Assembly: GCF_032854445.1 (NCBI RefSeq) | Contig: NC_088303.1 | Location: 24,781,265-24,845,264, forward strand | Length of the DNA: 64,000 nucleotides | Direction of reading: 5' to 3' | Source: Liolophura sinensis | Taxonomy: Eukaryota; Mollusca; Polyplacophora; Chitonida; Chitonidae | In this document: positions 12,181 through 24,395 of the stretch, piece by piece | Layout: the number at the start of each line of letters is the position of its first letter | Position numbering within the stretch: position 1 is the first letter of the stretch | Notes under the pieces: model-generated | What the model saw: the letters and a program-made list of their open reading frames with translations, nothing else | Told to the model about the DNA's origin: nothing | Databases searched by the model: none | Program-made: the position numbers and the translations under genes

Positions 12181-12493
12181 TAAGATCGAAGAGCTGGCAA
12201 AGAAGAAACAAAAGACCGATGTCGAAAAATTAGCAGCAAGGAAAGTTCGCAAAGAAACGCGAAGAATCGGGTCTTTCCAGCAAGGGTGGCTCACAATGTT
12301 TAAGCCGTGGCTTCAGTATGACATAGAGAGAAAATTAATGTTTTGCAAAGTATGCGAAACGCATCATTCATGGACAGATCAAATTTTCACTGGTAGCAAG
12401 GAGTCAACCAAAGGTCTTGATGGGCAACCTGAATCTAGTGTCCCTGCCAACAACCTCAAAAAATGGCTAAAATTGAGGGTAGATATATATTGA
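12181..12493 (+). CDS. TTF/BED-like zinc-finger fragment (hAT-transposase-derived type), partial
   Basis: The frame runs from about 12152 (after a TGA) to a TGA after 12490; the only ATG in frame is at 12296. A basic lead (KKKQK, RKVRKETRR) is followed by FQQGWLTMF, PWLQYD and MFCKVC. This order of W-x3-F, WLxYD and MFCxxC is what I know from the TTF-type zinc finger of hAT transposases and their domesticated relatives such as ZNF862, KIAA1586 and C17orf113. An FTG motif follows, but the later Leu-His and His residues of the finger are absent, so the frame either splices out near 12391-12477 or is a broken relic. A weak acceptor (ATCTCAG) ends at 12180. No transposase core (DUF4371, dimerisation domain) lies within the window. 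Likely a nested domesticated-transposon gene exon or a dead hAT fragment. Confidence 0.5.
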
Positions 12494-12667
12494 GACTTGT
12501 CTGTTAATTGGGTATTCCTCTGGTCAGGGTCTGTATTGGAATATAGTGGTGTGGAATGTAGTTCTTGAGGTATGTTGTTGTTTCTAGGTACATGTACTTT
12601 GTGGTAGTGTTTTACAGTATTTTAATAATTGGTTGAAGTGCAATGGTTTATGTTTACTGGCTGAGTT

Positions 12668-13352
12668 GTAGTGGTTTGTTAAGGTACTGTGTGAAGTGTA
12701 TAGTGGTTTGTTATGGCACTGTGAAGGTGTAGTGGTTTGCTAAGGCTCTGGTTGAGGTGTAGTGGTTTGTTAAGGCATTGGTTGAGACGTGGTGGTTTGT
12801 TAAGGCGTTGCTTGACATGTAGTGGTTTGTTACGGCACTGGTTAAGGTGTATTGGTTTGTTAAGGCTCTGGTTGACAAATAGTGGTTTGTTAATGCACTG
12901 GTTGAGGTGGTGATTTGTTAAGGCACTGGTTAAGGTGTAGTGGTTTGTTAAGGCATTGGTTGACTTGGTGATTTGTTAAGGCACTGGTTAAGGTGTAGTG
13001 GTTTGTTAAGGCATTGGTTGACTTGGTGATTTGTTAAGGCACTGGTTAAGGTGTAGTGGTTTGTTAAGGCTCTGTTTCAGGTGTAGTGGTTTGTTAAAGC
13101 ATTGATTGGCATGTAGTGGTTTGTTAAGGCACTGGTTGACATGTAGTGGTTTGTTAAGACATTGGTTGACGTGTAGTGGTTTGTTAAGGCATTGGTTGAC
13201 ATGTAGTGGTTTGTTAAGGCATGGTCAAGGTGTTTGAGGTGTATAGTGGTTTGTAAAGGCATTGGTTGATATGTAGTGGTTTGTTAAGGCATTGGTTGAC
13301 ATGTAGCAGTTTGTTAAGGCATTGGTTGACATGTAGTGGTTTGTTAAGACAT
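12668..13352. repeat. 30-bp minisatellite, about 23 units
   Basis: Core GTAGTGGTTTGTTAAGGCAT followed by TGGTTGACAT repeats with steps of 27-32 bp. Between about 12900 and 13072 a 57-bp pair (one short TGGTGATTTGTTAAGGCACT unit plus one normal unit) is itself repeated three times. Because 30 is a multiple of three, the minus strand reads an open decapeptide repeat (LTNHYMSTNA) at 13077-13262; I take this as a by-product. Confidence 0.9.
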
Positions 13353-16267
13353 GACAAATAGCCAGGTTTCCATCTCCGGTGAACATGGTCACCATGAAAT
13401 GCATTAAATATTGTAATATTGGAGTACATCTTCAACTTTGGACGGATATGAAACAGAAAAAAGGTTCCTGATTTAACGTGGCATCCCTTAAAAGTCTTTG
13501 ACAAAGAAATACACTAGATTTCTCATTAAGAACAATTTTATTTTGCTGTTTTCATTGTCAGATTTGCTTGGTGTATGTAGTCATCCTTACTGTGGATTAT
13601 ATTTTAGGGATAATAAATCACAATGACATGTTAATGGTACATATGGTGACTTTTACCTGCTTCTCTAGGGTTCTTAACTGTATGCGTACTGTACCTTTTT
13701 TTTATGTTTTGAGTTTGTTTACTCCAACTCGGCAGGATTGGAAGGCTGATGATGCAGTCGAGTTCAGAATGCATTTTTTTCCCCTGGTGGTGTATGTAGC
13801 AAACCACGTAGTGATAAGGGTTGTAGTTGTTTATTTTTAGTTGCTCGTTCAAGTACACTAGTAAAGTTTGAGGTTGAGGCAAGATGACTTTGAAGTTATT
13901 GTGTTGATATGTTAGCAGTTGTGTTTAGAACTGATAGAAATACGCTCCTAGCACATAGACAAACAATCCATCTTGAATGTCACAGCTCTGCAAAGATCTA
14001 AAAGCAGTTGGTTTTCATTTGGTAGCTGTCTGTTACAACAAGACCAAAACATTAGAGCATAGCAACAATTTACATGTCGGCTTGAAGTATCACTGATGTT
14101 TGTCACAGCTTTGTAACAATACTTATTGAAAAGGGTGGCCAATTAAAGCACACTGTCAGTAAAAATAAACAGTAAACATTGTTTTCCCATACCATACCTC
14201 TAGAATTTAGATACAAAACCAGATTAGTGCTGCAGCCTTCTGTTCAAAGTAATTTTTTTGGAGCTTAAAACTTTTTATGTAGTGTGCATTGGAGATGTTT
14301 TGACACATATTCTGTGAGATGAAGGGGAGACTAGTGTTAAGTGTTCTCTAAAAGACTTCAGCATTGACAGCTTGAGGACTTGTCTAGAAGGTCCAGAAAT
14401 AGTTGTTCTTATGATGAAAGTGTTCAACCATGGAATTTGTATTAATATGCATCTTAAAGATTAATTGCAAAGGCATGATGTTGGTAATACTTTCTAACAT
14501 GTCTCCAGTATAAAGTGTATATGTATAGGTGTATGTATGTATGTATGTATGTATGTATGTATGTATGTATGTATGTATGTATGTATGTATGGTTGGTGTT
14601 CAATTCAATATTATGGACAGAGCTCACATAAGTAACTTTTTGCATGTTCATGTGTATGTAGACTTTGTCTGAGCTATGTGATTTTTTGGGTGCAGCACTG
14701 CTTTACATCTTGGTTATAATGCTAGATTAGAATCAATCCTGAAATCTGGGCTACTTGTTTGTTTGTACTTCAGCAAAATTACTATGGAACCAGACAAGCC
14801 CCCTCTGATTTCTCAAAGACATCCTTGTCAGTTTTACTATGTTAATTAATGATACCATCCCTATGTATATTTACAGTCATATGTTAGTAACATTGATCGT
14901 CAATGTGAAGAAAGTGGAGCTCTTTCATGTCAAACTTAGCTCATTTTGTACATGGTAGATGTTCTTGTCTGCTACACTTTTATAAATGTCAGCATTGTTA
15001 TATGTTATGCCTTGACTTTTGCAAGCTAAAGCTATTTGACATTCTTGTTATCTACGCTTTGTTTACAAGATAAACTTAGAGTTCTCCACCCCAAACCTTG
15101 CCAGGGGGTATTAATGTTGTTAACGGAAACCAAAACAGTTTCAGGAAAAAGTTACATGTTTAAATTTCTCTGCTAATTTCTTCTGAAATCTTTTGAAGGA
15201 TTCAGGGTGATTTGGTGGGATGTGGCCTTTGACCTGTGTGATATGTACACTTAACTGTCCAGACAACTCCCAAAGGTTATGGGAAGATTTATGACCTGTC
15301 TGAACTTCTCTGAACCTGTCACTTTGCCATATAGTTATATTGTCTGTACTTAGATGCTATTTCTTTTACACCTTCCAAGCTAAAACATACTCTATCTCTC
15401 TATCATATACTCTATCTATTAAAAGTACAATATATCTCCTTTCTAAGATAGATAAGTTTGAAAGGGAAATCTTTCCAAAATAAATGAATTTACTTTTTCC
15501 AAATTTGCACTTCATTTCTTTAAAAAAGAGATCTAATATTTGTTAAGGTTTGTAAAAGATTTTACATTGAGACAGTAACTGTTTCATTTGGTTAGATTTT
15601 ACACAAAAGTGGTTTAGCATTGCTGTGTGGGGCTTATGTTTCCCACCTCTCTACGGCATTGGGTGGACACCAGAACAATCGTGGCGAATTATAAACAAGC
15701 ACCCTTGGAAATGTTATTATATCGCCTTTCTGTAGATTAGCGAGTAACTTAAGTTCTGTTGAAAATAATGTTGCCCAGGGTTATAACTAGATAGGCTGAT
15801 ATGAAGTTAATGTTTATTAAGCTGTATTCTGTTTGTTACTTCATAGTACACTTGTAGCGCAAAGGTTATCAAGTATATTTTCACAAAGTTTTAGAGTTTT
15901 CTTCTTAAATTTCATATTTGTGAATATTTGATTAATTAAAAGTTAGGATTTTGTGGTGGAATTTGGCTGGATGTTTGTCATACTTTGAAATGCTGTTTGT
16001 TCAGTTACAATATGGCTTAAAATTCTGTTCAGTAATGTTTTGAAAATATCTTCAAAATTTCAATTATTGTATTAAACAAGCTATGTTTTCTAAGTTTGAG
16101 ATTTTGCAAGAGTTCCATTACCTGTTTTGAGGAAAAGTGACATTGCAGTTTTGATAATAAACAATGTTTGAGTGCATGTACTTAGGTTCCATGCTTGGCA
16201 AAATTGCTTGGTTTAGCATACAGCAACACCCAAGTAGTAGATTGATTGAATTGGTCTGTAACAGATA
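13353..16267. other. No gene recognised
   Basis: Apart from the (GTAT)n tract, AT-rich unique sequence with short chance frames. Confidence 0.6.
14527..14591. repeat. (GTAT)n microsatellite
   Basis: About 15 perfect copies of the tetranucleotide TATG/GTAT. Confidence 0.97.
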
Positions 16268-16398
16268 CCTGTGTATACCTGGCTCTTCAGCTGTGATAGG
16301 GTTAGACAGGCCAGACAAGTCTGTTCTGCACCAAACAACAGCCCCAGCCAGCACTGTCAGCAGGAGTAACACTATAAACCATAGCCCACTTTATTTTG
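16268..16398 (-). other. Unexplained hydrophobic open stretch
   Basis: Minus-strand frame WFIVLLLLTVLAGAVVWC followed by polar residues looks like a membrane anchor or signal peptide. No ATG precedes it in frame (a TAA lies directly upstream) and no clear acceptor was seen, so it may be chance. It lies next to the candidate exon at 16475-16690 on the same strand. Confidence 0.15.
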
Positions 16399-16474
16399 TA
16401 GACGACTGTTAACAGGTTTGTTCGAGGAGGCCGTAATTTTTCCACATGTTCGGCTTATGGTGCTCCTCATTAAC

Positions 16475-16690
16475 CTATAGTGTTTCCATTGGGGCATACT
16501 GATAAGACATCCAAATTCTGTACCGGCCACTCAAAACAGCATGTCCAAAAGGCCAGTCATGGTCAGAGTCCAGCCACTGTCTTAGCTCCTGAAGAGAGTG
16601 GTAATGAGGCTGACCATTAGAGCTGGACATACAACTCACTGGTTCTGCTTCCCAGAGATTAAGTGTTCCAGACTTAAAATGGCTGCTAAT
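16475..16690 (-). CDS. Candidate exon, Trp/Tyr-rich frame, unknown protein
   Basis: Minus-strand frame with possible acceptor (AATTAGCAG) near 16691 and an ATG at 16630. From that ATG it reads 51 codons to a TAG near 16475, including LQELRQWLDSDHDWPFGHA and SGRYRIWMSYQ. A GTATGC sequence right after the MSY codons would serve as a donor in phase 2, which fits the acceptor phase of the exon at 11692-11935 and would avoid the TAG. The amino acid make-up (many W, Y, H, D) is unlike translated AT-rich intron. No homologous family comes to mind. The ATG context is poor, so translation may start in an upstream exon. Could be chance. Confidence 0.27.
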   Translation of the reverse strand: MSSHFKSGTLNLWEAEPVSCMSSSNGQPHYHSLQELRQWLDSDHDWPFGHAVLSGRYRIWMSYQYAPMETL

Positions 16691-18106
16691 TGAAACATGC
16701 CTCAGAATTTAAACAGCCTACTCTTACCTGTCTCTGACTTGTACTTGGGACATTGCTATCACCAAGGAACTGTAAATTCTTCCATAATGAACTTACATGT
16801 AACTTAGGACTTCGAAACAAATAAATTTCTTGGGGAAAAAATCTTAAAAAGACAAAGACAAAGACAATTTTCATCATCTGCACACAGCAGCTGAGATACT
16901 TGTTGTGCATGGTCCAGAGTGAAACTATGTATTCCACAAAAGAAAATGAAACAGAATTTTTGTGACATACATGTTGCACTTGTGTATTTCTGGTCAACAG
17001 AATTTGTCATAGCAATCCATAGACAGACATATTCTTAGTTATGAGGATAGCCAGACCATTCTCAAAAGTCTTGGGCTGTTTATTGATCGTGATGTCAGGG
17101 TTTTGTGTAATAAAGCAGCCTTGGAAAGTCGTCTTTATCGTAAGCCCCACAATTATTAATCAAGGGTGTCTTTTGCAGAGTTAAGAAGAAATTTTGATGT
17201 CCATAGCTGATGAGATCATGCTTAAAATGAAAAACACCTAAGACACAATGCTGATAATCAAACACTTCAGCTGTTATAAATAGTATTTCCTGTTCATGTC
17301 CTTTCAAGATTTGCCAAATGTTTCAAGAAAAATCCAGCAATGGCTATATTTCATTTGTTGAAAGCCAAAGCCATCATTTGTTTCATGGTGAAAGTTGTTG
17401 TTGAAGAAAGGCAGTATATCATGGTGCTTATATTTCTGTCATCAAATGAGCCCTATCAGTGCACAAGCCAGTTAAACTTCTTCTAAGGGAATGCCACTTG
17501 TGTAGCAAGCTGGTCAGTTAGTACTGGTCACCTGGGTGATCTGATAACAAGACTGGTGCTGAAGGCATGAATTAAGTGGTCTGAGAACTGACCAGCCTTG
17601 ACCCTTTGCTAATGAGGACAAATGGCCTGTTAGCAAACTGCCCACCCCCTAGTGTGAAGACTAGCTTGTCAGTCAGGCCTAGTTTATTTTATGCAACTCA
17701 ATACTGCCATTCTATACAAGACTCTGACATACTATACCAGAACAAATATTTTTTTGATGACCAGCTCAGTTTTTTGGCCCCCCCCCAAAAAAAAAACAAC
17801 TGTGAAAGTATACAAGGTACAGTGTAGGTACAGATTTCCCTAATGCTAAGATGCCCTTAAAGGCTGCTTTAAGGCGTGTTACAAAAATTTCTTGCCCCAA
17901 AACTGCTCAACACATTTAAAGTTAAAAAGTAAATGAGACTAATAAGAGCTGTGGGAGATCTTGTAAGCCTTATCATCATAATAGGAAAGAAACTTGTTTG
18001 TAAGTCCTAGGGGCACACAAACTTCATTCTTTCAAGTAGTTTTACTTTTGCTGCTCCTGGAAAAGTGAGTCTAAGATGCTGATGTGTTGAACAGTCTAGG
18101 AATATT

Positions 18107-18270
18107 TGTTGAGACTTTTGGATGTGTACAAGATGTTTATTTCAGTATACACTGATGACATTATTCTGTGTAGACTTTCTGTGAAACACTGGAATTGGTC
18201 AACCCAAAATCTAATGAAGAAACCCCAAGTTGCACTGCAAGTTTCTTTTTCATATTCAAAAAGCTTGACA
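18107..18270 (+). mobile_element. MITE-like element, copy 2 (diverged)
   Basis: TGTACAAGATGTTTATTTCA, GACATTATTCTGTGTAGAC, TGTGAAACACTGGAATTGG and CATATTCAAAAAGCTTGAC are in the order seen in the 8798 copy. Both ends have drifted. Confidence 0.5.
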
Positions 18271-19974
18271 AATTAGGGTATTGATTTATAATTATGTATA
18301 TACATTAATAATTGAGCCTATACCCGTCAAAGATTGAGCCCTTGTTTCAAACAACCTGTTGATAGTATTAATACAAATAAACCCATCGTCAGTGGATCAA
18401 TGTTATATACATGTATGTGAAGGACATAATGATTTGAGACTTGTGATTTGAACTTTTTGGGAGGTTTACAGTTTTTTCACTGTAACACTGAAATTGAAGA
18501 AACTCTGTAATTACCTGGTAATTAAGAGAGCTTAGCAGACAAAACAGTGAAGGGGAAAAGTATGACACTATGATTGTTTCTGTTTGTTTTCCAGATTATA
18601 TTCACATTGCTTTCTACAGGTCTATATTTTCACTACATGTACATTCACCTAATCTGCAATATTTAATTTAGTCTTTGGCTAAAGAAATGGTACGGATTAC
18701 TTTAAAGAACTTTCTGCTGCTGACTTTAACTGCTTCTGTGCTACATACATCATTTTGAAGCTGATGGGGAAAGGGCTTGTTAAGCTGTGCTGTTGAATTC
18801 AGGAGAGCACTGTCATATACCTTAATCTCAGCATTTTACCTGTAAATAGCTACCGATATGGATGACTTGAGCTGGACTTAGCCATGTTTTCAGATGTATA
18901 CTGAGTATTATATCTGCTTACTCAGCTCTTCAGGTAACAGACAGGTGATAACGATATATATCTGATAATGCTGAAGAGCTTTACACTGGTCAACGATATT
19001 ACCGTAAATGTGGAACTTTTTGTTCATAAACATTAATAAATTAAATTCAGCAGGATTTATTATCTGTGCTTTTAAATTTTACAGCTCAAATATACAAGGG
19101 AAAATTCAGTTAAATAAATTAATTGATATTTTGGGAAGTGATTAGTGAGAACATATCAGTCAGGTGTTGAAATTAAACTTTTGATAAGGTAACCCAATGG
19201 AAGTGCCATATAAACTAAAAATCATTCAGAAAAGTTTATAGAAGAAAAAAAATGCTGTTTGACTCATACCTGTGTGATTGCAGAAGTGTAAGTGATTAAG
19301 TTATGGCTATTGCAATATTTTTGATATCTGCATGAAAAATTTCCTGTAACTTTTCTGTTTTTGGGTCTTGGTGTTAAAGGTATGAGTAAAAATATTTTTT
19401 ATGAATGGTATGGCATGTGAGAATCAAAGGGAAAAGATTGAGAGGGTCTTAGGGCAGGAGTTAGGATGTTGAATTACCTGTTCAGTCAGAGATCAAAGAA
19501 AAGGCGTGACAGGTAGTTGTGCTTTGATGTGTGGGGAAGCCCCAGTGTTCCAGCTTTTGTCCAAACAGACAAAGTTAATCCCCTACCTATCTCAGGTATT
19601 CTCATCTCCTGCGCAGAACTGACCAGGTGTCATGGTGTCAGTGAAATGTGGCTGCTAGGGGTCAGTGTGTATGGTCATCCTTTGAGTGACCAGTGATGCC
19701 ACTGGCCGGTGCCATGACCCCATGGATATAGCAATACCTGGGACCATATTCTGGTACAAAAGGATTTTGGCTCTTTGTTGTTTGTACATGTAAATCTCAA
19801 ATCCTGATTGTACTCTTTCCTTTCAGTTGTCACCATAAAGGTTGTACATGTAACTAAGACGTGGTTGTTGTGGCTTGCTGTGGGTTTCTTGCAATCTCAG
19901 CAGTCCACATTGGCTGTCACCAGTGTTTACCAATAAAGAAACACTGGCATATCCAAATATTACTGACTCCCCTG

Positions 19975-20305
19975 CCTGTTACTGAAACCCTGCCTGTTAC
20001 TTGGCAAGGTTTCTCCCAACTGCTAGCTCAGAGGTTGTTAGGAAGTCTGTCAGTTACTTTGCAATCTCACCACCATTTTAGCTCAAATTTTATGATAGGA
20101 AATCCTGTCAGTTATTTTTGTAATGTGACAGTGTTTCCCAGGTCATTCCAGCTCAAAGTTTATGTTACAATATCAGTAAATTTGGAAACTGCAGAGGTTT
20201 CCCCTTCTATACCTACTTAAGGTTTATGTTAAGAATTCTGTTAGTTTGCAGACGGCAGTGGTTTCCCTCACCATTCCAGCTCAGATGGTATGATCATTTT
20301 TGCTA
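19975..20305. repeat. Degenerate tandem repeat, period about 70 bp
   Basis: Blocks such as CTGTCAGTTACTTTGCAATC, TTTCCCAGGTCATTCCAGCT and CAAAGTTTATGTTA recur about five times with many changes (CTGTCAGTTATTTTTGTAAT, CTGTTAGTTTGCAGACGGCA, CACCATTCCAGCTCAGATGG). The open frame at 19861-20220 runs mostly over this repeat and is not treated as a gene. Confidence 0.6.
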
Positions 20306-21623
20306 GTTTTGACTCAAAAGTTAATTGGTGATCTAAAGATTCTAAACGCGTTAGTGAAACCTGTCATGTTCTGATAACAGTTATGCTTTGAAAATGCTGA
20401 ATGCAAGGACGTGTATTTGTTTTATCCTAAAAGGTGAAATGCTAATAGAGGACGTGACAGGAAGTGTATAATTGAACTTTTCAACTGTTGTCTGTAAACA
20501 AGGATGTCCTGACTGTGATGTCAGTCTAGGTCAGAAAAGAGCGTCTCAGTTCAGAGCACTGTCCACCTGATGAAATCTGTGACATTAAAGAGTAACCTCA
20601 ATGTTGCACCCTTTGACTCGATGTAGTTGTTGAGTATTTCTGCAAGAGGAGATTTTTATACCTGCATTGATTGTGATGCGTAATCTCCTGCACGACACCT
20701 GAAACATAATCTTTAGTACTACGCACACTAAAGAATTATGATATGTGAAAGATGAGCAGTTTGATACGTCAGTTTTGTACTAGGAGATGTACATGACCAA
20801 CTCAGTTGGGCTTGTTTAAAAAGAATTTGTTAGAGGTCTGATTTAAGTTGACAGCTGGCATGCCTGCTCATTGTCAGAGCAGTGTGTTATGTAAGCCAAG
20901 TGTTGTACAATGTGTTAGGTGTACAGTGTTGTTGTTGACAGATATTTCCCAGAGCAATTGTTAGAGGGATGGGGGCAAGGTTTAAACAGGATTTAGGGGT
21001 CAGACGTCTAGTAACACTACATTCATCTAGTTTAAATAAGAAAGATGTGTCAAGATGGACAATAGCAGCAATGAAAATGCCTTCTGCCATGTGAATATCG
21101 ATACTAGAAATATAACTTCAGAGTTTAAGCTTGTCTCATGTTTATTTTTGTTTCTCTTTTGGTATGCCCAGTGCATTACACTGCTCTTCAATGTATTCTG
21201 GCGAACTTTGATTAGCCTTAAACATTGTATGCATTGTTATGAGAGCAGGAAACACCGTAAAACCGATAACAAATACAGTGACCATCTTTTATACATTTGA
21301 AGACATGCATACGATGGTATTTTCATCCTGCAAAAAGAAATCATGAATCAAACTCAAAAACAAGAGAGGTACATCCACATCTGGTTGGGTCATGTCGCTT
21401 AGATTAATTGTGAAGATGTAAGTTCAAGCGTAAGTTGATCCATTGTTTCCCTGGATTCAGTATTGAAAACTATGTTGAGTTTGTAAAGAATTTGTTCATA
21501 GTCGTATGCTGCCCAGTAGATACACGAACATCTGACATTTTCCAGAATTGTTTATATTCATACATGTATGTAGAGTACTGTATCTCTCTGTTTAAATGTG
21601 TTTTTTTTTTTTTCACCTCACAG

Positions 21624-21731
21624 AACAGTGTAACAGCGGTGTGTGTTTTAATGGAGGACGGTGTCGTAATGGAGGCTACTCCCAGACCTGTCAGTGTGCG
21701 GCAGGGTTCCAGGGACCCAGGTGCCAGTACG
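21624..21731 (+). CDS. Exon: Notch-type EGF-like domain of a secreted or membrane EGF-repeat protein
   Basis: This 108-nt exon has a long pyrimidine tract and a CAG acceptor just before it (ending 21623) and a GTAAGA donor starting at 21732. It begins with two bases that complete a split codon and ends with one base, so it is phase 1-1, the usual symmetry of EGF exons. The frame gives 36 residues with six cysteines spaced C-x4-C-x5-C-x8-C-x1-C-x8-C, including the typical C-FNGGRC and C-x-C-AAGFQGPRC turns. It has no DIDEC calcium motif, so it is a non-calcium Notch-like EGF module acting outside the cell. Its 3' phase matches the cbEGF exon at 60755 (the split codon would become Asp of D-I-D-E-C), which suggests direct splicing across 39 kb. 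Candidates are MEGF6-, EGFL- or SCUBE-like proteins; the exact family is not decidable. Other exons could lie between and be missed. Confidence 0.88.
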
Positions 21732-21964
21732 GTAAGACCAGCTCTATATTACATTCACACCTGTGAGGCATCAGTCAGCAGTATAAGGAAGCTGAAAGGC
21801 CAGAACCTTGTCTGAGATGGTGGACCTTGAGGTGTCCAGTTCAAACTATGGCAGATCTCTGAACTTGTTTTTGTATTTCTTGATTGCTGTATATGTATAA
21901 TGAACTCTTTTTATATCAGTATTACCCTAATTCTTCTAAAATTTGGGAGAGATATCAATAGTTT

Positions 21965-22135
21965 TGAAAGTGGAATATTACATTTCTTTACCAGCCTTTG
22001 GGAAAAGTAAAGATATGAGTATGTTGTCCATTGGATGGTCTAACCATGTGAGAAAAAAGAAACTCCATATTCCTGCTAGAATGACATATATTGGCTAAAA
22101 TGAGCAGACCAGGTGTCCCAAATTATATAGGAAGA
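21965..22135 (+). repeat. Dispersed repeat family B, copy 1
   Basis: GTAAAGATATGAGTATGTTG, TCCATTGGATGGTCTAACCA and GCAGACCAGGTGTCCCAAA recur in the same order and spacing at 58119-58290. No terminal repeats or coding frame seen; nature unknown. Confidence 0.6.
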
Positions 22136-24058
22136 AAATAGGGTATACAGTGGCTATGACAATTATGATCTATGTCATTTTGTGTAAGGTATACAGTTGT
22201 TCTTTGTCTATTTTTATAATATGTAGATATTTTAATTTGGCTTAATTATTTTTGGATGCCATTTTGACTGCGTAATACATCTACAATGTACCTGTGATGC
22301 GCGGAAGTTGATTAACTTGAAGTTGATATGCGGAACGTAAATTTGTCTGAGGTAATAATGATTTTATTTGTAAGAATTTTGAATTGGGGAAGCCATTTGA
22401 AATCTTCCCAAGAACTTGGTGTAGTGACTTGAATCTCAGTACATGTGTTATGGTGCAATAGAATAGATCTACTTCAATGCCATTGATATAACTTCTCCCC
22501 TCTTGAAATCCACCAACTTTGATGTTATGTACTTCTGTGTGTTTATCTTGATCTTAAACAAGATGGTTTGATTGTCAAGTCCATTTTGTGATTGTCCTTG
22601 AACTGGAAGTGTTTGGTTTTTGAGCTGGGGGATCCTGTCAGATTTCTCGCGCCCCACGGTGACATCATGGCGGATGGTCAAGTGGATTAACTCTAACGGG
22701 CAATTCTGTATTGCAGCATTAACTATGAAGTACCACTTCTGTCATTTGGAGGATCGGGTATTTAATTATTTATCCAAATTGCCAAATTTTTTTTTCTGTT
22801 TTGTGGTTGAACTGTCAAATTAATGTTTTATTTATTTAAAAAAGAAAAAAAAATGCTTTCTGCTCGGACCACACAACGGGTGGAATGAAGTCGATTGGAT
22901 TAATTTTGTGAAATTCGGACAAGTAAACTTCAAAAGGAAACTCACTAGCAAGGTGGAATATTAAAATTTGTTTTTAAAACCTGTATGAAATGGTTGGGAT
23001 GGTGTTATAAGGAAACGGAAAGCTTCAACTAAGCTTAGAAAGAAAATCAGATACCGTTGGACATGTTTGTTCACATTCAGTTTTTAAGCCTGTGACAAAA
23101 TGAATGAAATAATGCTACTTAACACCTCAAACCGAGGAAAGGCAAAAAAAAAAAAAACACACTTCAACGTGAATATACCTATTAATTTTCCCCATATTAT
23201 TTTGTCATGCGTACATATATATGGTCCATACTATAAGTAATGCTGTGGATTCTGATGTTATGCATATTGTCATTATGGCGTTTGGCTTTTCTTCAATGTT
23301 CACACTATAGTTACACTGGCTTTTAGTTCAATTCACACACACATGGGTGAAAAGTGTGTGCATGTGAATGTATCTGTCACCAAGCTGTGAAGGACAGTCT
23401 GTGTAAACAGCCAGCGAGAAATGTTCAGCTTGGTCAGACAGGCGTACAATTTGCAGCTTGTCTTAACATTGAATGACACATGCTCTCCATGTTCTAAACA
23501 TTTTTACATGCAAATAATTTTGATCAGATTTTGCCTATTTATGTTTCCATTTCGTACACAAATTTTTCTTTTCGATTTATTTAACATCAGAACTTGTTAG
23601 AAACTTAAAATATATGTGAATATTTAAATTGAAGGTGCTTTTCACATAAAAAGCTCAGAGTAGACAGCAGGGTGATGAGAAAATTAGGGTAAAGATGTAC
23701 ATGTATGAAGTGAAAGTAAGTGTGCATTATCAAGTTGATGTGGGTACATGTGCCTGCCTTTGTCACATAGAATAAAGCTAATACAGCTGAAAGATTAAAG
23801 GCTAATTTGGTTGTTTACTCTCTGCTTTTATTGGCAGCTTTCTTAAAGGGGCTAAAACATGGGATAAAAATGCTACAAATGGGGAGCAAGGGGATAGTAT
23901 GATATAAATCTTGTCCTCACCCTCTGTGTGGTCTCCTGCTATAATCTTAACCATGCTCTGTTATTCACTTAGCAGATCATTTCATAAAAAAAATTGCCCT
24001 AATTAGCAAGTTCATCTAATGAGAAAACATTCTGTTTTAATTTAATAAGTGAGCAGTA

Positions 24059-24176
24059 AGCTTTATATAACGAGAGCAGTTGTAGAACAAGAATGTTTTC
24101 CTTCTACCCACGTTTCCTTTGGACAATCTTTTATTCCTGCCACCATTCGAGTAAATTTTGGTGGCAGAAGTGGGAT
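24059..24176 (+). mobile_element. Possible LTR end plus primer-binding site (relic)
   Basis: TGGTGGCAGAAGTGGGAT at 24159-24176 looks like an LTR-retrotransposon primer-binding site: it starts TGG, the complement of tRNA CCA, and its complement is close, from memory, to a eukaryotic tRNA-Leu 3' end. A TATATAA box lies about 95 bases upstream. No gag, protease or reverse transcriptase frame follows, and no second LTR was found, so at most this is a decayed fragment. Confidence 0.25.
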
Positions 24177-24318
24177 CTGGCCACATCACAGCACACAGCC
24201 CGAAGCATACCAATGTCTGGCAGCCATTAGACAGGAACTACACAGTTATGCCAATGAAAGGACAGAATTCCCTGACATCAGGAGGAAGTATGTGTTAGTT
24301 GTTAGACCTACCCTAACA

Positions 24319-24395
24319 CTTCAACCTTTTCACATGTTTACTTGCTTTCTTAAGGAATATTGACATAGTAATGTACTGTCTAGACTGATAACTCA
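24319..24395 (+). mobile_element. Possible MITE-like left-end fragment
   Basis: TTCAACCTTTTCACATGTTT is nearly identical to the left end of the 8798 copy and is followed by a decayed TCTAGACTGATAAC block; no right end. Confidence 0.35.

Larger units (their letters stand above)
16700..21623. other. No confident gene; holds repeats
   Basis: Contains a MITE-like copy and the degenerate 70-bp repeat. A 78-codon minus-strand open frame at 17095-17330 has no ATG start or known motif and is not called. Confidence 0.55.

Noticed and set aside
18593-18622. Exon after a strong TTTTCCAG acceptor
   Set aside because: Only about 25 nt to the next GT and no supporting frame or motif.
19861-20220. 119-codon plus-strand frame
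   Set aside because: Starts with GTG rather than ATG and mostly covers a degenerate 70-bp tandem repeat; no motif.
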